From: Gammaproteobacteria bacterium
Lineage (GTDB): Bacteria > Pseudomonadota > Gammaproteobacteria > Chromatiales > Chromatiaceae
DNA length: 53,385 nt
Assembly (NCBI GenBank): GCA_024275295.1
Contig: JAJRZI010000018.1
Coordinates: forward strand, 1-53,385
Direction: 5' to 3'
The notes under the pieces were generated by a model. It was not told the DNA's origin. It saw only the letters and a program-made list of their open reading frames with translations, and did not search any database. Shown in pieces: positions 1-6,533 of the stretch. Each line of letters begins with the position of its first letter. The stretch's first letter is position 1. The position numbers were made by a program, and so were the translations under genes.

Positions 1-23
1 CTTGTCTTCAAATTCTGATCCAT
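1..23 (-). CDS. 5' end of a phage lysis/late gene, cut by the window edge
   Basis: An ATG on the minus strand follows the stop codon of the holin-like gene by three bases and has an AGGTGA ribosome-binding sequence just upstream. Only the first seven residues (MDQNLKT) lie in the window, so no family can be assigned. The position after the holin suggests an endolysin, spanin or other late gene. Confidence 0.45.
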
Positions 24-26
24 AAA

Positions 27-368
27 TCACCTGCCAGACCCATCCTTATCATCAGGTAACTTAATGCCATATCTTTTCTCAATCATCTGCTCAAACATAA
101 AAATAGCCCTGGCTCCCATATGACCGCTGATCGCAATCAAACCCGCCGACATCAACGGATCGATATCCGACAACTCGCACAACCAGAACGTCAACACCCC
201 AGCCAGTGCGCTGGTAACCAACTCACCAATAAGCTCAGTAAAACTAAACCGACTGCAGACACCACGCCTAACTTTATGCAAATAACTTGATACGCCACTC
301 CACACTGACAGCCCGATCACGTAGGTGTATGTCAACATGCTATACGTCGTAGGATCTTTCTCAGGCAT
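27..368 (-). CDS. Phage holin-like membrane protein
   Basis: A protein of 113 residues with three hydrophobic stretches at about residues 13-31, 45-65 and 70-91 and a charged C-terminal tail (EKRYGIKLPDDKDG). Size and layout fit the LydA/holin superfamily III, which form inner-membrane lesions that release the endolysin. It starts four bases after the stop of the lipase gene and is followed at once by another late gene, so the three belong to one leftward late operon. The family call rests on topology and context, not on a diagnostic motif. A non-lysis small membrane protein is the alternative. Confidence 0.7.
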   Translation of the reverse strand: MPEKDPTTYSMLTYTYVIGLSVWSGVSSYLHKVRRGVCSRFSFTELIGELVTSALAGVLTFWLCELSDIDPLMSAGLIAISGHMGARAIFMFEQMIEKRYGIKLPDDKDGSGR

Positions 369-372
369 CCGA

Positions 373-1137
373 TCAACTCAGCGGACACTGACAGACATCA
401 ACACCATCTACCACAGCTTTGCTCAACAACGGCGCATAATCATCCACCATCGAATGATCTGAAATCCCATCGAATGGATCAGCCGTTACATCCTCAAAAC
501 GCCCCTCAATCCGATCCCAAAACCGCCTCCACCATCCAAATTCAGCATCCGAATGCACCACACCCGCCCAATCGATATACCGCAACTCCCCAAAATGCCG
601 AAAGTCCATCGTCCGCGGTGGAACCCGCGTCACCACATCATTGTTATTCACCACCCGAAAAGCCTTCCCTGCCAAAACCTGATCCGCATTCTCCGCCCCT
701 TGGGTATCAAATGCCCTGGGCGCACCAAACGTATACAACCCATCGACCCGCACCCCATGCTGCACCAGCATCACTGCAGCAATACAAGCCATCGCCCCGC
801 CCATCGAATGCCCGGTAACAAACACCTTCAGCAGCGGATCATCTTTTTTTGCATCAACAACCGCCTTCAGCACCTTCCCCCAAACCAACAAAAACGCAGC
901 CCAAAACCCGCTATGCACCTCACCCACAATCGTACTGACACGTTGCACCCTGAAATCCGTCAACCAATCTGCCAATACCCTGGGTTCAGTCCCCCGGAAA
1001 GCCAGCACCAACTGATCACCATCATTTGTCACCAACACCTGCGACTCACCCACATCGAACGTCGCCTGCTCATACGCCGCAACACACAACTGCGCCAACA
1101 CTGCAGCACGACGAAGACAAAAATCTGACTCAGACAT
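373..1137 (-). CDS. Phage-borne class 3 lipase
   Basis: A protein of 254 residues with the alpha/beta-hydrolase layout of fungal-type (class 3) lipases: an FRGTEP stretch near residue 48, the nucleophile elbow GHSMGGA near 108-114, a probable acid residue in NNDVVTRVPP near 164-173 and a probable catalytic His in DHSMVDDY near 227-234. There is no signal peptide, so the protein is made in the cytoplasm. It lies directly upstream of the holin, and might reach membrane lipids after holin opening and help lysis; lysogenic conversion is the alternative. The lipase fold is clear; the role is inferred from position. Confidence 0.85.
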   Translation of the reverse strand: MSESDFCLRRAAVLAQLCVAAYEQATFDVGESQVLVTNDGDQLVLAFRGTEPRVLADWLTDFRVQRVSTIVGEVHSGFWAAFLLVWGKVLKAVVDAKKDDPLLKVFVTGHSMGGAMACIAAVMLVQHGVRVDGLYTFGAPRAFDTQGAENADQVLAGKAFRVVNNNDVVTRVPPRTMDFRHFGELRYIDWAGVVHSDAEFGWWRRFWDRIEGRFEDVTADPFDGISDHSMVDDYAPLLSKAVVDGVDVCQCPLS

Positions 1138-1178
1138 CAGTAACCCCTAGTAACCCACTATTTCGCAGACACAAAAAA

Positions 1179-1197
1179 ACCCGCCAGAAGCGGGTTA
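1179..1197 (-). terminator. Rho-independent terminator after the lipoprotein gene
   Basis: AACCCGC/GCGGGTT stem with a five-base loop, followed on the minus strand by seven T residues. It lies between the lipoprotein gene and the lipase gene and must be read through, or bypassed by an internal promoter, for lysis genes to be expressed. Confidence 0.75.
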
Positions 1198-1220
1198 ACA
1201 CATAGCTTAAAGAACATGTC

Positions 1221-1556
1221 TTAGCCAAAACCTAAACGCCAATAATCAACTCCAAGATTGACATTAACGAAACCACCCTGTGACACATGACAACTCGAAC
1301 AGTTATTATTTTTCTCCCCAATAATCTGCGCATCACCTGAACGGCAAATCACTCGCCATGCCGCTGCTTTCTCTTCATCACTGCCATATTTTCTCCGTAC
1401 AGAACCAACCGATGCTGCATTGCATATACTCCACTCAGCAGTATCAATCAGCTGATCTTCTGCTACAGCCCCCGCATTACGAATAGCCACTCCTTGCCCG
1501 CATCCAGACAAAACAGCAACAGCAAAAAGCACCAACGGCATAATTATTATTTTCAT
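1221..1556 (-). CDS. Small phage lipoprotein with a CxxCH motif
   Basis: From the ATG at 1556 the product has 111 residues and begins with a lipoprotein signal peptide (hydrophobic run, then LSGC lipobox at residues 16-19), so it should be anchored in a membrane. A longer start at 1616 is possible but would put the signal inside the protein. A segment with WSICNAASVGSVRRKYG and WRVICR looks like small phage lysis-region lipoproteins that I recall only loosely. Further on, NCSSCH gives a CxxCH sequence, the heme c attachment pattern, which may be coincidence in a protein with five cysteines. Spanin-like or moron function are both possible. Confidence 0.6.
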   Translation of the reverse strand: MKIIIMPLVLFAVAVLSGCGQGVAIRNAGAVAEDQLIDTAEWSICNAASVGSVRRKYGSDEEKAAAWRVICRSGDAQIIGEKNNNCSSCHVSQGGFVNVNLGVDYWRLGFG

Positions 1557-1572
1557 ATCGAAAATCTCCCAT

Positions 1573-1607
1573 AAAAAAACCCCGATCTCCAAACGAAAAT
1601 CAGGGTT
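1573..1607 (-). terminator. Terminator-like hairpin upstream of the lipoprotein gene
   Basis: Read on the minus strand, an AACCCTGAT arm pairs with ATCGGGGTT and is followed by a run of T. It sits just ahead of the lipoprotein start and downstream of a second hairpin, the arrangement expected where a late antiterminator must act. Confidence 0.6.
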
Positions 1608-1615
1608 CAAAAACA

Positions 1616-1640
1616 CAAAAAGCCCGCGCTTTGCGGACTT
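1616..1640 (-). terminator. Second terminator-like hairpin downstream of the candidate late promoter
   Basis: Minus-strand AGTCCGC/GCGGGCT stem with one mismatch and a short loop, then TTTTTGTG. It begins about 20 bases after the candidate late promoter. Confidence 0.6.
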
Positions 1641-1657
1641 CTTTAACTCTCTGTAAA

Positions 1658-1686
1658 AAATTAGTGTAATTTGGGACTTAACGCAA
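1658..1686 (-). promoter_or_regulatory. Candidate late promoter (PR'-like)
   Basis: TTGCGT at 1686-1681 and TAATTT at 1663-1658 on the minus strand are separated by 17 bases. The site lies downstream of the Q-like gene and is followed by two terminator-like hairpins before the first late gene, as at lambda PR'/tR'. The -35 and -10 matches are moderate, so the call leans on position. Confidence 0.4.
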
Positions 1687-1704
1687 GTGATTTTTTAAAA
1701 AAGT

Positions 1705-1730
1705 TATAACTTATTGAATTATAAGTTATA
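1705..1730. repeat. AT-rich inverted repeat beside the candidate late promoter
   Basis: TATAACTTAT (1705-1714) and ATAAGTTATA (1721-1730) form a perfect 10-base inverted repeat with a six-base spacer. It lies just upstream of the candidate late promoter in a 182-base stretch (1617-1800) that has no gene. It could bind a regulator or be a remnant of a cassette boundary. Confidence 0.55.
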
Positions 1731-1800
1731 TTTAAATCTGCATTATATTGTTTAATGCTAGCTATTTGTCCATATTGGCAATTTTGCCAAGTAATTCCTG

Positions 1801-2064
1801 TTATATTTCTACAATTCTACCGCCGCACTTTGGGCAAAAATTATGTCTGTTATCTTCCAGTGTTCCATCAACCAGTGCATAGTCATAATTGCATCCTGTG
1901 TGAAAATACCCATCGTCGTCGTATTTCCATTCACATGCTCTGTCAGTTATTTCATTGACTCCATTTATAAGCTGCGCTATTTGCCCCTTGGCAGAATATG
2001 TTGCGCCAATCTCTATACGCATTCCTTTCTTTTGAAAAACATCAATAATTTCTTCGCTGTTCAT
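1801..2064 (-). CDS. Cassette-borne small zinc-ribbon-like protein
   Basis: A product of 87 residues with an acidic middle and a C-terminal FCPKCGG knuckle; upstream ACEWKYDD and HTGCNYD supply two more cysteines and a histidine that could complete a zinc site. The function is not recognised. The gene starts 16 bases inside the space that follows the attC site at 2080-2166 and ends in ...ATATAAC, a half-site like those at the other cassette ends, but no complete attC follows. It is the last of three cassette-type genes between the Q-like gene and the late promoter. Confidence 0.6.
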   Translation of the reverse strand: MNSEEIIDVFQKKGMRIEIGATYSAKGQIAQLINGVNEITDRACEWKYDDDGYFHTGCNYDYALVDGTLEDNRHNFCPKCGGRIVEI

Positions 2065-2079
2065 ATCTCACCCATAAAA

Positions 2080-2166
2080 ATATAACAAAAAAATTGAGAG
2101 GGACGCGGTAAAGTGTTGCGCTCTTTTCTGGCTTGGTCATGCGCGCCCCTCATTTAAGCGTTATGT
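2080..2166 (+). repeat. attC recombination site (late-region cassette)
   Basis: Core sites ATATAAC (2080-2086) and GTTATGT (2160-2166) enclose complementary arms. On the plus strand the left arm reads TGAGAGGGACGCG and the complement of the right arm reads TGAGGGGCGCG, so two extra A residues sit in the plus-strand left arm. By comparison with attC of aadA1, where extra C and A lie in the left arm of the top strand, this site points along plus, while its flanking genes are on minus. Confidence 0.8.
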
Positions 2167-2736
2167 TGCTGAATGCAGCGCCAGCCGTATCAGCACGTCT
2201 CTAAATTCAATCGGTGTTGCATTTGCCTCGCGCTTACTCAGTGTCGGCCGATTTCGTTCTTTGCCTCGCTGGTCTTGAAAGCCTACCTGATGTGTTCCGT
2301 TAGGCCTGCTCCAGTCCAGTTCTGGCGGCTCCGAGTTGCCACGGTAATACAGCCACGTCCTCTTTCTAGCTCTGTGCCCGTAGGCAGACTGCCAAACCTC
2401 GCATGCCCATCCAGCACCAGATGGCCCCCATCCTGTTTTAGGTGGGCGATCAAGGTTGTATATTGGCCAAGCCATTGAAAACGCTGGGTGTTCCAACACG
2501 CCACCCCAGCAATTCACAGCCGCCAGTGCTGAAGCAAAACATCCGCTGTCATTTAGCGGCCTATTATGCTCACCGCCCCATCGCGCATAATTTGCAACCC
2601 CGAGATTTCCATATCTCTGACATGGTGGGTGTGCCACAACGGGGAATGGGCCAGAGTATAATCTTGCGTCCCTGTCTTCTGGCCATATGTCAACCGCTTC
2701 AATCTCTGAGTAGCACCCGTCAGGCTGCACAAACAA
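2161..2736 (-). CDS. Phage-type 'HPPC' protein of unknown function, cassette gene
   Basis: The core (QPDGCYSEIEAVDIWPEDRD, then VVAHPPCQRYG, later a Trp-rich C-terminal half) matches a family of hypothetical proteins common in phages and integron cassettes; I do not know its biochemical role. The reading frame is open back to 2793, but that part overlaps the attC site at 2744-2815, so a TTG at 2736 or GTG at 2730 is a more likely start; homologs usually begin just before the QxxGCY motif. The stop codon TAA lies inside the GTTATGT core site of the next attC, a cassette hallmark. Confidence 0.75.
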   Translation of the reverse strand: MFVQPDGCYSEIEAVDIWPEDRDARLYSGPFPVVAHPPCQRYGNLGVANYARWGGEHNRPLNDSGCFASALAAVNCWGGVLEHPAFSMAWPIYNLDRPPKTGWGPSGAGWACEVWQSAYGHRARKRTWLYYRGNSEPPELDWSRPNGTHQVGFQDQRGKERNRPTLSKREANATPIEFRDVLIRLALHSAT

Positions 2737-2743
2737 TGCAGCA

Positions 2744-2815
2744 ACATAACAAGGCGCTAAACTCGGACATTCATTACGCTGCGCTTCATTCATCCGGTTA
2801 GCTCTTACGTTATGT
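2744..2815 (+). repeat. attC recombination site (late-region cassette)
   Basis: Core sites ACATAAC (2744-2750) and GTTATGT (2809-2815) are reverse complements. Inner arms: plus-left GGCGCTAAACTCGG against complement of plus-right GAGCTAACCGG, so the plus-left arm carries two extra bases. Orientation is thus along plus, opposite to the genes on either side. Confidence 0.8.
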
Positions 2816-3013
2816 ATTTAAAATATCTTGTAAATCATAAATTTTATCTGCTATAACAGAGCATAAATCAATAATTTCACCGCGTTTATGCTCAAGCCGC
2901 TCGCTTAACTGCAATCCAGCTCCGTTACCATTTGTGTACATATCTTTAATGTCTCCGTATGCAATTTCATCGCCGTCAATATTAACCATTCCATTTTGTA
3001 TCGCTATCTTCAT
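2810..3013 (-). CDS. Small cassette-borne protein of unknown function
   Basis: A product of 67 residues, acidic with a hydrophobic core, no recognised motif. Its stop codon lies in the attC core site at 2809-2815. The start overlaps the last 32 bases of the Q-like gene in another frame, so no core site separates the two genes; this is the junction between phage backbone and cassettes. It was either recruited by deletion of its upstream core site or inserted at a degenerate secondary site. Confidence 0.6.
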   Translation of the reverse strand: MKIAIQNGMVNIDGDEIAYGDIKDMYTNGNGAGLQLSERLEHKRGEIIDLCSVIADKIYDLQDILNT

Positions 3014-3662
3014 AATCCTCCATACCTAAAGCATCAGTAAACTCCCTTAGACCATCAACAATAAGCCTATTTACCAACCGCATCACACGGTCATATCGAC
3101 CACTCCATGCCCTCCTGTACATGCTCCAACTCATCCCGCATCGAGCTGCTCTGCGACGATCTGAGATACGCACCTTACCCCCAAAACACCCCGCCGCATC
3201 ACAAGTGACCTCAACCATGGCCTCACCCTTCCTTGGGTGCCTCCAAACAACCCCCCGGCCTTTACACTTCTCACATATTGGAGGCTCAACCATCTCAACC
3301 GTAGCTGCCATAATCATCTGCTCAATCACCTCATCCACCGACGACCTTGCCATCCGCTCTATAGGCCCACCCAACCGGATGCGATCCTCCTTTGGCTCAC
3401 CTTTACGCCGCCGCACCTGCCAGCGCTCCTCAGCAGCCCACCTATCCACCACACAATTCACCACCAGCGCCAACGCAAGCCGTTCAGAGTGTCCGGCAAA
3501 CTTCCATCCCATCAGTGCTCTAGCGGCGGGGTCACTCACTTGCGCCAATGCCTGGGCCACCTCTGCATCACAAAACTCTGCAACCCCACCACCCCTTAAA
3601 CCACTGTAATTTGTCGTACCTGCACTTAGCCTGGCCAGCAGTCGCCCAGCAGATTCACCCAT
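2982..3662 (-). CDS. Q-like late antitermination/regulatory protein
   Basis: From the ATG at 3662, which has GAGGTG seven bases upstream, the product has 226 residues. It has a central zinc-finger pattern CEKCKGRGVVW...CDAAGC (residues about 130-156) and a basic C-terminal region with WSMYRRAWSGRYDR. CxxCxGxG knuckles followed by a helix-turn-helix-like basic tail occur in phage antitermination Q proteins of the 82/Q family. Position supports this: after the replication genes and before the late promoter. An upstream start at 3731 would overlap the previous gene and lacks a ribosome site. A generic phage DNA-binding protein is the alternative. Confidence 0.55.
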   Translation of the reverse strand: MGESAGRLLARLSAGTTNYSGLRGGGVAEFCDAEVAQALAQVSDPAARALMGWKFAGHSERLALALVVNCVVDRWAAEERWQVRRRKGEPKEDRIRLGGPIERMARSSVDEVIEQMIMAATVEMVEPPICEKCKGRGVVWRHPRKGEAMVEVTCDAAGCFGGKVRISDRRRAARCGMSWSMYRRAWSGRYDRVMRLVNRLIVDGLREFTDALGMEDYEDSDTKWNG

Positions 3663-3718
3663 AATCACCTCAATAATATTTAGAGACGTACATACCACCG
3701 GATCCAAACTAAGAAAAA

Positions 3719-4162
3719 TCACCGATCCCAATTCGCCACCACAAAAAACGCCTGATCAATGGCAACCTCACCCGGCACCCCAGCCCGCCGCACAACCGTA
3801 TACCGTTTCCGCCCAATAGCCACAGCCTCAGCAAATAACGGCTCATCCTCAGTATACAAAACAGGCACATCAGCCGTCACAGACTCAGCCATCAACGGCC
3901 CACCCCCATCCACCTCACCCTCCCCATGCAAAGAGGCCTTCAACCGCCGCAGCTCAATGGGCAGTTCACGCCTGGGCGGAACCCGCCCCGCCAACAACTC
4001 ATGCATAATAAAATCTCCCTGCACCTTCTTCGTCACCCCCTGGTGATGCACACAAAACCGCTTCTCCGCATACTCAACCCCACGGGTCAACGCAGCAGGC
4101 GCAGGACACCGCAAAGCACCAGACGCCCAGCGACAAGGCACCTCACCCGGCTCAAGCGGCAC
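3719..4162 (-). CDS. Phage early protein of unknown function
   Basis: The GTG at 4162 is preceded by a strong GGGAGGTGG ribosome-binding site and overlaps the end of the previous gene by 11 bases, so the two are translationally coupled. The 147-residue product has an N-terminal Cys/His-rich part (PCRWASG, LRCPAP, FCVHHQG) that may bind zinc and a C-terminal beta-rich part (KRYTVVRRAG, FFVVANWD). It is not recognised. The place between the replication gene and Q matches the nin region of lambda, where small accessory genes lie. Confidence 0.65.
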   Translation of the reverse strand: MPLEPGEVPCRWASGALRCPAPAALTRGVEYAEKRFCVHHQGVTKKVQGDFIMHELLAGRVPPRRELPIELRRLKASLHGEGEVDGGGPLMAESVTADVPVLYTEDEPLFAEAVAIGRKRYTVVRRAGVPGEVAIDQAFFVVANWDR

Positions 4163-4349
4163 AATCCACCTCCCGCCTTACCGCCTCATGTGCATCCACC
4201 AAACACCGCTGCAGCATTACCTCCAACGGCTGCCAATCACAGCCATCACACAGCACATCCTCATCCGCCAACCCATACCCGCAGTCACCACCATCACCTG
4301 GCGGAAGAGCCGGAGAGACAAGCCCCGAAAAACAGACAAACCGAATCAC
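4152..4349 (-). CDS. Small phage early protein, unknown
   Basis: A GTG start overlaps the TAG stop of the replication gene by one base (TAGTG), which favours coupled translation. The product has 65 residues with DVLCDGCDWQ and other cysteines, suggesting a small metal-binding fold, and an acidic C-terminal helix. No function is recognised. Overlaps at both ends support that it is real. Confidence 0.55.
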   Translation of the reverse strand: MIRFVCFSGLVSPALPPGDGGDCGYGLADEDVLCDGCDWQPLEVMLQRCLVDAHEAVRREVDCAA

Positions 4350-5398
4350 TACCGCTCACCCTCTCTACTACTCCGCTCCTTGTGCAGCCGTAAAATATAA
4401 TCACTGGGCAACTCTATCCCCATGGGATTAAATGGCAGACCATTATCTTCCCCCCACTGCCTCAACTCATTCTCTGCCTGTTCAGCCTCACTCAACCCAT
4501 CACCCATCATCGTGTGAGATGGATGATAAGCATCATCAACAGGCTTACCACCACCCCCCCGAACACGCTTACCCGCAGCAACATCAAACACCACCCCCTC
4601 CAGATACATCGGCCCAAACCCAAAATCAGGATCATCATCCCTGATTTGCGAAACAGCATCCGTCACATGCTCAGCCTTAACCCAAACATCAGATGCCATC
4701 CACCGATCCACCATCTGCTGAACATCCCGTCGATCAACCAACCCATGGGAATCTGCGAAGCATTTTTGCAGCGCCTCCTCCACCGCCAGCCGATCAACGC
4801 GCACAGGGGGAATAACCACTAATGCTGCTATTTCCTCCTTACGGATAACGGACTCCGGATGTGGTGCGCTCCTCGCACTATCAACAGGGTGCGCTCGAGG
4901 TGCGCTGCTAGGTGCAGTGCAAGGGGCAACAGAATCGCTACAACCCGCACCAACACAAGCATTATCGGGTGCGCTGCTAGGTGCAGCCAAGGGTGTTCCC
5001 CTGATGGTGCGCTCAGGGTGCGCTCGAGGTGCGCTCCTCCCAGAGACGGACTGAGGCGCATCAGGCTGCTTACAATCAAAATCAGCCAGCGGAAGCCGGA
5101 AAACCAATGTCGATTCATACCCTTTGACCCGCTCAATCAAACCCGCCTGCAACAAAACATTAAACAATGCCCGCAGCCGATCCTTATTCATCGAAACCAC
5201 AGCCCGATGACTACCGCGCAACTTATGCACCTCCAGCACCTCAAACAGCCCCTTACGGCTGATACGGCGCTTAATACCAACAATCCCTGTCTCATAGTCC
5301 ATAAACCGCCGCAACCCTCGCAGATAAAGCACCTGAGCCTCATACGGCAAATAATCAAGTGCCAAATCCTCAGCATCATTCCAGCTAGTAGTCGCCAT
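4349..5398 (-). CDS. Phage replication initiation protein (lambda O-like)
   Basis: A product of 349 residues. The first 100 residues form a winged-helix-like domain (LPYEAQVLYLRGLRRFMDYETG, then ISRKGLFEVLEVH and RLRALFNVLLQAGLIERV), the type found in phage replication proteins. Residues about 110-190 are a low-complexity Ser-Ala-Pro-Arg linker encoded by the GGTGCGCT repeats. A C-terminal part (ASDVWVKAEHVTDAV, FGFGPMYLEGVVF) would bind partners. In lambda, O binds iterons inside its own gene and recruits the helicase loader; the same layout is seen here. No P or DnaC-like gene is visible next to it, so the helicase partner is unknown. Confidence 0.75.
   Translation of the reverse strand: MATTSWNDAEDLALDYLPYEAQVLYLRGLRRFMDYETGIVGIKRRISRKGLFEVLEVHKLRGSHRAVVSMNKDRLRALFNVLLQAGLIERVKGYESTLVFRLPLADFDCKQPDAPQSVSGRSAPRAHPERTIRGTPLAAPSSAPDNACVGAGCSDSVAPCTAPSSAPRAHPVDSARSAPHPESVIRKEEIAALVVIPPVRVDRLAVEEALQKCFADSHGLVDRRDVQQMVDRWMASDVWVKAEHVTDAVSQIRDDDPDFGFGPMYLEGVVFDVAAGKRVRGGGGKPVDDAYHPSHTMMGDGLSEAEQAENELRQWGEDNGLPFNPMGIELPSDYILRLHKERSSREGER
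4863..5035. repeat. Iterons inside the replication gene (candidate phage origin)
   Basis: Seven copies of GGTGCGCT start at 4863, 4888, 4899, 4968, 5006, 5017 and 5028; the pair 4888/4899 and the triplet 5006/5017/5028 are spaced exactly 11 bases, one helical turn. Variants GGTGCAGT and GGTGCAGC occur at 4911 and 4980. Helically phased repeats inside an O-like gene are how lambdoid origins are built. No clear AT-rich unwinding segment is visible beside them. Confidence 0.75.
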
Positions 5399-5406
5399 CA
5401 GTTAGC

Positions 5407-6258
5407 TTAACCATCCTTTTTTACAAGAGCGTAGGCCTCCTTATTGATATCCTGCTTCTGCTCTTTGGTGAGGGTTGGCGGGGGTAGTAATGCCTTAGAT
5501 GCTTTTGCTTTGGGTAGCCGCTTTCTCTTTGCCCGCCTGGCCTTCTCATCGTAAGGTGTAGCACCGGCCTGCCGGGCGCGCAGCCCATCAATAACAGCCC
5601 GAGCGACCTAATCCGCAAAACCACCCTCAATACCCCAGCCCTGGTTCTGAAATTCAGAACTTGCGCCCCGCTCAAACGCCTCCGCACCCGACAACGCAAA
5701 GCGCACCGCATTGAATGCACCCCGCTCATCAACACAAGCCAGCGTCGCCACCTCATCGAAGTGAGCGCGGCCAACCGCCAATCCGTCATGCCAGTTACCG
5801 TTGCAATCGTGCGGCACCCGCCAATTAACCATATGCCCCTCACCATCCCGCGCCGTAAAGGCGAGATCATCCCGGCAGCGAATCAGAGGACGTGTCTGAG
5901 AGGGTTTAACCGCTTTAGTGTCATTCAGCCCATCCAGCACATCCAACACCCAGTGTCGAAAAGCCTTGGCCTTGGCAGTCTTGGAAAACATCGCGATGAG
6001 GTGGCAGCCGCGTGGGGAGAAAATGCGGGTTGCGTTCTGTAAGTTGTTGTTTTTACCTGAGACCGTCAAATTGACGGTCACGGTCATATCGTCTGTAAAC
6101 TCGTCTTTGTTGCGGTCGTAAATGCGGCTAATGGAGTCCGTTCGCTTGTAGTCCATCGCCCGTGCTATATCAGCAGCAGAGAGCCAGGGTGTGCCGTTGT
6201 GGTCAATGATGGATAGATCGGTTCCCTCGAATTTGAGGTGAGCGGGTAGGTTGGTCAT
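5407..6258 (-). pseudogene. BRO-N antirepressor (ant-like), interrupted by TAG
   Basis: The ATG at 6258 opens a BRO-N domain (LKFEGTDLSIIDHNGTPWLS, AADIARAMDYKRTDSIS, later SPRGCHLIAMFSKTAKAKAFRHWVLDVL). Such phage proteins act as antirepressors. The frame is stopped by TAG at 5608-5610, then stays open to a TAA at 5407 with convincing coding (ARAVIDGLRARQAG, TKEQKQDINKEAYALV), so the original protein was about 283 residues and the present one 216. CAG to TAG is the simplest cause. Readthrough is possible but not shown. The N-terminal domain is complete and might still act. It lies downstream of an ash/icd-like leader and predicted C4 RNA. Confidence 0.8.
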
Positions 6259-6404
6259 AGCGGTGTCCTCTGTGTCGGTTTGAGAACTGCCACCAGCAGG
6301 GTCTAATCTGCAAAGGGTGGCAGGCCGTACAGGGTTAGACCTACCGCCACAGAGAGCGGCCACCCGAAGGTGCCCCATACGGCCCGCCATAAATCTTGCG
6401 GACA

Positions 6405-6484
6405 CAAAAAAAGCGCCATCGAGTGAGCGCTTGTGCGCTCTGTGATTCAGGGGTCTAATCCCGGCCACTGATTTTGCAGTGACC
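6405..6484 (-). ncRNA. Predicted C4-type antisense RNA controlling the antirepressor
   Basis: A consensus promoter (6519-6491) would start a transcript near 6484. It carries GGGATTAGACCCC (6462-6450) and then hairpins GAGCGC-ACAA-GCGCTC (6440-6425) and AGCGC...GCGCT followed by seven T (6432-6405), a terminator. Downstream in the leader lies AGGTCTAACCCTG (6343-6331), complementary to the first motif over GGTCTAA plus CCC, and a third copy GATTAGACCCTGC (6308-6296). In P1 and P4 a short antisense RNA processed from the same transcript pairs with such targets and blocks ant or downstream expression. Pairing is by eye only. Confidence 0.65.
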
Positions 6485-6490
6485 TGCAAA

Positions 6491-6519
6491 CAATAACCCC
6501 GCCCCGCCAGCAATGTCAA
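6491..6519 (-). promoter_or_regulatory. Promoter of the C4/ant transcript
   Basis: TTGACA (6519-6514) and TTATTG (6496-6491) with a 17-base spacer on the minus strand. The -35 box is perfect; TATTGT shifted by one base is an equally good -10. Confidence 0.7.
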
Positions 6520-6533
6520 CCCAGCGCCGCTCA

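Noticed and set aside
474-1128. Long plus-strand frames opposite the lipase gene
   Set aside because: They are antisense shadows caused by high GC at the third position of the lipase gene; translations are Pro/His-rich with no fold-like pattern.
1700-1806. A third late-region attC between ATATAAC (about 1800) and GTTATAA (about 1703)
   Set aside because: The spacing fits but I could not pair the inner arms; the strong 10-base inverted repeat at 1705-1730 is too short to be attC.
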